Positions 57,924 to 64,000 of a stretch of 64,000 bases of DNA are shown piece after piece (position 1 is the first letter of the stretch; the number at the start of each line of letters is the position of its first letter). The stretch is from Streptomyces xanthophaeus (GTDB lineage: Bacteria > Actinomycetota > Actinomycetes > Streptomycetales > Streptomycetaceae): the NCBI RefSeq assembly GCF_000725805.1, contig NZ_KL647135.1, positions 1-64,000 of the forward strand, written 5' to 3'. Under the pieces are notes generated by a model. The model was given only the letters and a program-made list of their open reading frames with translations, ran no database searches and was not told where the DNA came from. A program made the position numbers and the translations under genes.

Positions 57924-58775
57924 TCAGCCCTGGCGCGGCGCGCGAGCCAGCTGCCGGGACTGGGCCACCAGGCGGTCCGCCGAGTCCCAGACCTCGGCGT
58001 CCTCCTCGAGGAAGCCGCCCGCGAGATTGCGGGTGGTGATGGAGACGCGCAGCGGGCCCGGGGCCGGACGTACGTGTGTGGTGAGTTCCACGGTCGGGGC
58101 CCAGCCGATCAGGCCCAGGTCGAAGGCGGTGGGCGGCAGCGCGTCCACCGCGAGGAGCATGGACAGCGGGTCGGCGTCACGGCCGTCGGCCAGCTCGAAC
58201 CAGGCACGCATCTCCCCCTTGCCGGAGGGTGCGCCGACCGCCCAGCCCGCCGTCGCCGGGTCCAGCCGCAGCCGGAGCCGGTCCACGATGGCGGAGCTGC
58301 CGGGGATGGGCGCCGGGCCCGCTTCGGCGCCGAGGCAGTCCTCGTAGGCCGGCATGACGGGCGCCGTGGCGACCGTGCGGACGTCGTCGGACAGGGCCGA
58401 GAGGTCGCCGTAGGAGGCGAGGACGCGGATCCGCTCGATCTCGGCGCCGCTCTCGTCGAACTGGAAGAGGGAGGCCTGGCCGGTGGAAAGGGTGCGGCCG
58501 GTACGGACGACCTGCGTGCGGATGACCGCGGGGCCGGGCACGGAGGAGGTCAGGTAGTGGGCGGAGACGGTGAAGGGGTCCGGGTGCGGCAGGGCCGCCG
58601 ACAGCGCCCGGCCGACCAGGGCCAGCAGGTATCCGCCGTTGACGGCGGTGATGATCGTCCACCCCGCGGAGAGTTCCGCGTCGTACACCCCGGGCTCGTC
58701 CGCGCGCGGGACGATGGTGGTGTCGCGGTCGAACTCGCTGTCGCCTATGGAGGCCTGGGCTGCTGCGTATGCCAT
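57924..58775 (-). CDS. Acyl-CoA thioesterase family protein (double hotdog)
   Basis: A 283-residue protein with two hotdog folds. N-terminal half: WTIITAVNGGYLLALVGRAL, FTVSAHYLTSSVPGPAVI and TLSTGQASLFQ. C-terminal half: WFELADGRDADPLSMLLAVD, VELTTHVRP and DAEVWDSADRLVAQSRQLA. This matches the TesB-like thioesterase group of actinobacteria, which cleaves acyl-CoA. Substrate chain length is unknown. It stands 95 bp before the cysteine desulfurase on the same strand. Confidence 0.9.
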   Translation of the reverse strand: MAYAAAQASIGDSEFDRDTTIVPRADEPGVYDAELSAGWTIITAVNGGYLLALVGRALSAALPHPDPFTVSAHYLTSSVPGPAVIRTQVVRTGRTLSTGQASLFQFDESGAEIERIRVLASYGDLSALSDDVRTVATAPVMPAYEDCLGAEAGPAPIPGSSAIVDRLRLRLDPATAGWAVGAPSGKGEMRAWFELADGRDADPLSMLLAVDALPPTAFDLGLIGWAPTVELTTHVRPAPGPLRVSITTRNLAGGFLEEDAEVWDSADRLVAQSRQLARAPRQG

Positions 58776-58822
58776 GAAACCGACGGTACACCGGGAGGCT
58801 ACTAAGCGGTAGCTTTCTTTTG

Positions 58823-59479
58823 TTACGGCTCTTCGGCCACCGCGGAACGGCGGTTCCAGGCCAGCGGCGCCCGCCAGTGGTAGTGCATCGCGAGGATCCG
58901 CAGGACGAAGGTGGTGACGATCGCCAGGGCGGTGGTGAAGGCGTTCAGCGCGTCCAGGGCGATGGACACCGCGACCGTCGAGGCGCCGACCACGGCGGGT
59001 ACGGCGTACATCTCGCGGTCGCGCAGCAGCGAGGGCACCTCGTTGACCAGCACGTCGCGCAGGACGCCGCCGCCGACGGCCGTGGCCACGCCCAGCGCGG
59101 CGGACGCGGTGAGGCCGAGGCCGAACTCGTAGGCCTTGGTCGTGCCCGTCACGCAGAACAGGGCGAGACCGGCCGCGTCGAAGACGTTGATGGCGCGGTT
59201 GATCCGCTGGACCTCGGGGTGCAGGAAGAAGACGAGGGCCGCGGCGACCAGCGGCGTGACGAAGAAGCTGAGCTCCCCGAAGGCGGCCGGCGGGGCGGCG
59301 CCGATGACCAGGTCGCGGAAGAGCCCGCCGCCGAGGGCGGTGACCAGGGCGAGGACGGCGATGCCGAAGACGTCGAAGTTCTTGCGGACGGCGAGCAGGG
59401 CGCCCGCGGTGGCGAAGACGAAGATGCCGGCGAGGTCCAGGGCATGCTGGATCCCGGGCGGGAAGAGATCGTGGAGCAC
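58823..59479 (-). CDS. TRIC/UPF0126 family membrane channel protein
   Basis: A 218-residue membrane protein made of two three-helix repeats. Each repeat carries GGG-x-x-RD: TALGGGLFRDLVIG and TAVGGGVLRDVLVNEVPSLLR. These are trimeric cation channels related to animal TRIC proteins, with seven membrane segments. Start is GTG 59479 giving MLHDLFPPGIQHALDL. It is downstream of the dpp terminator on the same strand. Ion and role here are not known. Confidence 0.92.
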   Translation of the reverse strand: MLHDLFPPGIQHALDLAGIFVFATAGALLAVRKNFDVFGIAVLALVTALGGGLFRDLVIGAAPPAAFGELSFFVTPLVAAALVFFLHPEVQRINRAINVFDAAGLALFCVTGTTKAYEFGLGLTASAALGVATAVGGGVLRDVLVNEVPSLLRDREMYAVPAVVGASTVAVSIALDALNAFTTALAIVTTFVLRILAMHYHWRAPLAWNRRSAVAEEP

Positions 59480-59569
59480 CCGGCCATTGTCACCTGCGGC
59501 GGGCCCCGGCCGTGCCCGGCGGGCGCCGGGCCCGCGGCGGGGCCCGGCCCGCCACGGCCCCGCCGGCGG

Positions 59570-59611
59570 GGGCACGCCGACGCGGGCACGCCGACGCGGG
59601 CACGCCGACGG
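59570..59611. repeat. Three tandem 14-bp repeats
   Basis: GGGCACGCCGACGC occurs at 59570 and 59584, and again at 59598 with its last base changed. It lies in non-coding DNA just after the dpp terminator. Confidence 0.85.
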
Positions 59612-59650
59612 GGCCGGAGCGCGTCGCGAGGCGCGCTCCGGCCCCGTCGG
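59605..59650 (-). terminator. Terminator after the peptide ABC operon
   Basis: Perfect 19-bp arms (59605-59623 and 59632-59650) with an 8-base loop, directly downstream of the last ABC gene. Confidence 0.88.
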
Positions 59651-59668
59651 GCCGATCAGTCGGGCGGA

Positions 59669-60738
<1,070 letters not shown>

Positions 60739-60742
<4 letters not shown>

Positions 60743-61854
60743 AGCTTCGGCGCAATCTCTTCGGTCCAGATCCGGGTCCGCTCCTCCTGCGACATGTGGC
60801 AGGCGGACCAGTGCCGGCTGTCGTCCTGGATCAGCTCGGGCCGCTGGGTGCGGGTGATGCCGCCCTTGGGGACGTCGGCGTACGGGCAGCGCGGGTTGAA
60901 GGCACAGCCGCTGGGGATGTTGATGAGGCTGGGCGGCGAGCCCTTGACCGGGATGAGGCGCTCGGTCTGGTCGCGGTCGATGCGGGGCATCGAGCCCAGC
61001 AGGCCCCAGGTGTAGGGGTGGCGGGGCTCGTAGAACACCTTCTCGGCGGTGCCCCGCTCGACGCACCGGCCGCCGTACATCACGAGGATCTCGTCGGCCA
61101 TCTCCGCGACCACGCCCAGGTCGTGCGTGATCATGATGACCGCGGAGCCGAACTCCTTCTGCAGGTCCCGGATCAGGTCCAGGATCTGCGCCTGGACGGT
61201 GACGTCCAGGGCGGTGGTCGGCTCGTCCGCGATGAGCAGCTCGGGGTTGTTGACCAGGGCCATGGCGATCATCGCGCGCTGGCGCATGCCGCCGGAGAAC
61301 TCGTGGGGGTACGCGTCCACGCGCCGGTGGGGCTCGGGGATGCCGACCCGGTCGAGCATCTCGACGGCCCGCTTGCGGGCCGTCTTCTTGTCGACGTCCT
61401 GGTGGGTCCGGTAGGCCTCGACGATCTGCGCGCCGACCGAGTAGTACGGGTGCATCGCGGAGAGCGGGTCCTGGAAGACCATGGCCATCTTGCGGCCGCG
61501 GAGCTTGCGCACGTGGTCGGCGTCGGCGCTGACGAGGTCCTCGCCGTCGAGCCGGACCTCGCCCGAGATGTGCGGGCGGCTGCGGGCGTTGCCGGTGCGG
61601 TGCAGGCCCATGATGGCCAGCGAGGTCACCGACTTCCCGGAGCCGGACTCGCCGACGATCCCGAGCGTCTTGCCGCGCTCCAGGTCGAAGGAGAGCCCGT
61701 CGACGGACTTGACCAGTCCGTCGTCCGTGGGGAAGTGCACCTTGAGGTCGCGCACCGAGAGGTAGGCGCCGTCCGGCGGCCCGGCCTGTTCGGGGACGAA
61801 GGCGGGCCCACCGGAGGTGCCGGTGCCGGAAGAAGAGGCGGGGGTCTCGGTCAC
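60739..61854 (-). CDS. Dipeptide/oligopeptide ABC transporter ATPase, DppD/OppD
   Basis: A 371-residue ATP-binding subunit. Walker A is GESGSGKSV, the signature [15 protein letters not shown] and Walker [14 protein letters not shown]. The C-terminal part has [17 protein letters not shown] with cysteines. It has a Ser/Thr/Gly-rich N-terminal extension of about 30 residues. GTG 61854 overlaps the permease stop, and its own stop overlaps DppF, so the three are coupled. Confidence 0.95.
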
Positions 61855-62852
61855 GTCAGCCTCACGCGCGGGTCGATGACGGCGTACAGCAGGTCCACGA
61901 TCAGGTTGGCCATCACCACGAAGAGCGCGGCGAGCAGGGTCACTCCCATGATCACGGGGAGGTCGCCGGCGCCGATCGCCGCCACGGCCGCCGTTCCCAG
62001 GCCCTGGAAGTTGAAGGTCGTCTCGGTGAGCACCGCACCGCCGAGGAGTCCGCCGAGGTCGAGGCCGAACATGGTGACGATCGGGGTGAGGGTGGAGCGC
62101 AGGGCGTGCTTGCGGATGACCACGCCCTCCTTGAGGCCCTTGGCGCGGGCGGTACGGATGTAGTCCTCGCCGAGGACCTCCAGCATCGTGGCGCGGGTGA
62201 TGCGGGCGTAGGTGGCGGCGAAGAGGAAGGCCAGGGTGACCCAGGGCAGGATCAGGCTGTTGAGCCAGGCTCCTGGATCCTCGGTCAGGGGCTGGTAGTT
62301 GGAGACGTCCAGCCAGCCGAGGCTGTAGACGAAGATCGCGGGAGCCACCATGCCGGTGAAGAAGATCGGCAGGGAGACGCCGGCGAGCGCGCCGACCATG
62401 ACGGTGCGGTCGATGGCGGTGCGGCGCTTGAGCGCCGAGACCACACCGGTGGCCACACCTGCGATCACCCAGATCACGGCTGCGCCGAGGGCGAGCGAGA
62501 GGGTGACCGGCATGCGGTCGAGCATCGTCTCCCAGACGGGCGCCTCGGTCTTGAAGGAGTAGCCGAAGCAGGGCGCCGCGCAGTGCGTGACGTCCGTGCC
62601 GCCGTCGTAGTCGCGGCCGGCGAAGATGCCCTTGAGGAACATCAGGTACTGCTCGGAGATGGGCTTGTCGAAGCCCATCTTCACCCGGATGCCCGCCAGG
62701 GCGGTCTCGTTGGTCTCGCGTCCGGCGTACATGAGCGCGGGGTCGCTGCCGGTCAGCTTCGGGACCGCGAAGAAGATGCCGAAGGTGACCACGGAGACCA
62801 CCAGCAGCGTGGCGGCGACATTGAACAGACGCCGTATGAGGTAGACGAGCAC
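61851..62852 (-). CDS. Dipeptide/oligopeptide ABC transporter permease, DppB/OppB
   Basis: A 333-residue membrane protein with six helices. N-terminal [21 protein letters not shown] is typical of DppB, and the EAA loop that touches the ATPase is [24 protein letters not shown] 62852 is the start. It lies 133 bp after the binding-protein gene, with a hairpin between. No DppC-type partner is seen on this side. Confidence 0.95.
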   Translation of the reverse strand: MLVYLIRRLFNVAATLLVVSVVTFGIFFAVPKLTGSDPALMYAGRETNETALAGIRVKMGFDKPISEQYLMFLKGIFAGRDYDGGTDVTHCAAPCFGYSFKTEAPVWETMLDRMPVTLSLALGAAVIWVIAGVATGVVSALKRRTAIDRTVMVGALAGVSLPIFFTGMVAPAIFVYSLGWLDVSNYQPLTEDPGAWLNSLILPWVTLAFLFAATYARITRATMLEVLGEDYIRTARAKGLKEGVVIRKHALRSTLTPIVTMFGLDLGGLLGGAVLTETTFNFQGLGTAAVAAIGAGDLPVIMGVTLLAALFVVMANLIVDLLYAVIDPRVRLT

Positions 62853-62873
62853 TGCAGTCGGCCGCCCGGGGCG

Positions 62874-62908
62874 GGTGGCCGCCGTCCCTCGTGGGGACGG
62901 CGGCCACC
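62874..62908 (-). terminator. Intercistronic hairpin between binding-protein and permease genes
   Basis: Perfect 14-bp arms (62874-62887 and 62895-62908) and a 7-base loop without a U-run. Such stems after binding-protein genes often stop some transcripts or protect the 3' end, so the binding protein is made in excess. Confidence 0.65.
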
Positions 62909-62985
62909 GCCTGCGGCCTTCACCTGCCCTTCGGACTAGCGCATGTGCGGTGAAGGCACTTACTTACGTACGTGCTGGCCTGCGG

Positions 62986-64000
62986 TTACTTGACGACGCC
63001 GAGCGTGGCGAGGTCGATCTTGCCCAACGAGTCGTTGAAGTAGACGTTGGTCAGGCGCGGGTTGTGGTAGACGAAGGCCTTGTCGAAGTTGATCGGGAGG
63101 TAGAGGGCCTTCTCCATGATCTTCTTGTTGATGTCCGTGTAGAACGGGGCCGCGGCCTCGGGCGTGGCGGCTGCGGCGGCCTTGTCGAAGAGCCCGTTGA
63201 TCTCGGGGTCGTTCAGCTCGGTGTAGTTGTTGTTGCCGTTCGGCAGGATGAACGAGCCGTCCACCAGCGGCTGCAGGAAGCCGGCGCCGGAGTTGTAGTC
63301 GGCGCCCCAGCCCATGACGATGATGCCGTAGTTCTTCTTCTTCACGTTCTCGGGCGAACCGATCGTGGAGGAGGAGAGCTTGCCGTCGTACTGGTCGATG
63401 GTCGCCTTGATGCCGACCTTCGCGAGCGCCGCCTGGAGGGACTCCGCGGACTTCACCTCGGGGGCGCGGTTGTTGCGCACGGCGATGGTGGTCTCGAAGC
63501 CGTCCGGCTTGCCGCAGGCCTTGAGGGCCTCCTTGGCCTTGGCCTCCTGCGGCTCGCCCTTCGTCAGACCGAAGGGGTCGTAGGACTTGTCCGAGCCGGG
63601 GATGCCGGGCGGCAGCATGTTGGCGCCGAGGTCACCGCTGGTCGGGCCGCCGCGGGCGGTCTGGAGCGACTTCGGGTCGGCCGCGTAGATGACGGCCTTG
63701 CGGCACTCGATGTTGTCGAACGGCGCGACCGTCTGCGGGAAGGCGAAGTAGCGGATGTAGCCCGTGAAGGGGTTGTCCGCGTTCTTCTTGAGGTTCTCGT
63801 CCTTGAGGACCTTGTTCTTGCCGGCCTGCTGCATGCCCGTGCCGTCGACCGCGAGGTCGATGTCACCGGACAGCAGGCGCTGGTCCATGTCGTCCGGGTT
63901 GGTGGTCACCGTGAAGGAGACCTTGTCCGGCAGGCCCGTGCGGATCGTGTCCGTCTTCGGGTCCCACTGGTCGTTGCGGACGAAGGTGGCGCCCTTGCCG
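62986..64000 (-). CDS. Peptide ABC transporter substrate-binding protein, N-terminus beyond window
   Basis: The last 338 residues of a family 5 extracellular solute-binding protein. Seen features are TNPDDMDQRLLSGDIDLAVD, FDNIECRKAVIYAADP, GDLGANMLPPGIPG, then IIVMGWGADYNSGAGFLQPL and LPINFDKAFVYHNP near the end. The frame is open to the window edge, and the start and signal peptide are not included. It captures peptides outside the membrane for the DppBDF complex coded after it. Confidence 0.93.
   Translation of the reverse strand, partial: GKGATFVRNDQWDPKTDTIRTGLPDKVSFTVTTNPDDMDQRLLSGDIDLAVDGTGMQQAGKNKVLKDENLKKNADNPFTGYIRYFAFPQTVAPFDNIECRKAVIYAADPKSLQTARGGPTSGDLGANMLPPGIPGSDKSYDPFGLTKGEPQEAKAKEALKACGKPDGFETTIAVRNNRAPEVKSAESLQAALAKVGIKATIDQYDGKLSSSTIGSPENVKKKNYGIIVMGWGADYNSGAGFLQPLVDGSFILPNGNNNYTELNDPEINGLFDKAAAAATPEAAAPFYTDINKKIMEKALYLPINFDKAFVYHNPRLTNVYFNDSLGKIDLATLGVVK

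Overview
The window reads as a chromosomal core segment of a Streptomyces-type actinomycete. The DNA is very GC-rich, many genes start with GTG, genes often couple through GTGA/ATGA overlaps, and the content is actinobacterial: a fused ureAB gene, gatC-gatA-gatB with a small extra gene, two GGDEF/EAL proteins, a LAL-type LuxR regulator and a Tat-secreted phospholipase C. From memory the gene order resembles the S. coelicolor region from urease through leuB, ilvE, put, serA, ilvCNB, gat and ligA to a peptide ABC transporter; this was not checked by search.

Layout. 1-3.3 kb: a urease locus whose ureC looks broken, divergent from an NCS1 nucleobase permease. 3.3-5.9 kb: ilvE and leuB, plus an unlisted 43-residue gene. 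6-11.8 kb: a LysR regulator, an oxidoreductase, a phospholipase C, an AAC(2')-like acetyltransferase and a flavoprotein that matches iodotyrosine deiodinase. 11.8-15.9 kb: proline catabolism (pruA, proline dehydrogenase) with a PucR-type regulator. 15.9-19.2 kb: a lipoprotein and a TetR/MFS efflux pair. 19.2-24.9 kb: serA, ilvC, ilvN and ilvB, headed by a 13-codon leader peptide and an attenuator. 24.9-27.8 kb: a membrane PAS-GGDEF-EAL protein with a degenerate EAL domain.

28-40.9 kb is a more mixed stretch: a D-hydroxyacid dehydrogenase, an aldo/keto reductase, a sugar dehydrogenase lipoprotein with a 24-bp repeat in its N-terminus, a large LuxR regulator with a small upstream gene and DosR-like boxes, an MMPL transporter, acetyltransferases, a cupin and a DinB-like protein. 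41-49.6 kb: gatCAB, a second GGDEF-EAL protein with intact motifs (RmdB-like) and ligA. 49.6-58.8 kb: a MetE-like protein, an SDR, a GlxA-type regulator divergent from a quinone reductase, mnmA with a cysteine desulfurase, a peptidoglycan amidase and a thioesterase. 58.8-64 kb: a TRIC/UPF0126 channel and a dipeptide ABC transporter whose substrate-binding gene runs off the window.

How parts fit together. IlvBN and IlvC make the precursors that LeuB and IlvE convert into branched-chain amino acids, and SerA starts serine synthesis. Proline dehydrogenase and PruA convert proline to glutamate. GatCAB corrects misacylated Glu-tRNAGln or Asp-tRNAAsn. The cysteine desulfurase plausibly supplies sulfur to MnmA for tRNA wobble uridine thiolation. 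I saw no tRNA or rRNA gene, insertion sequence, prophage or CRISPR array.
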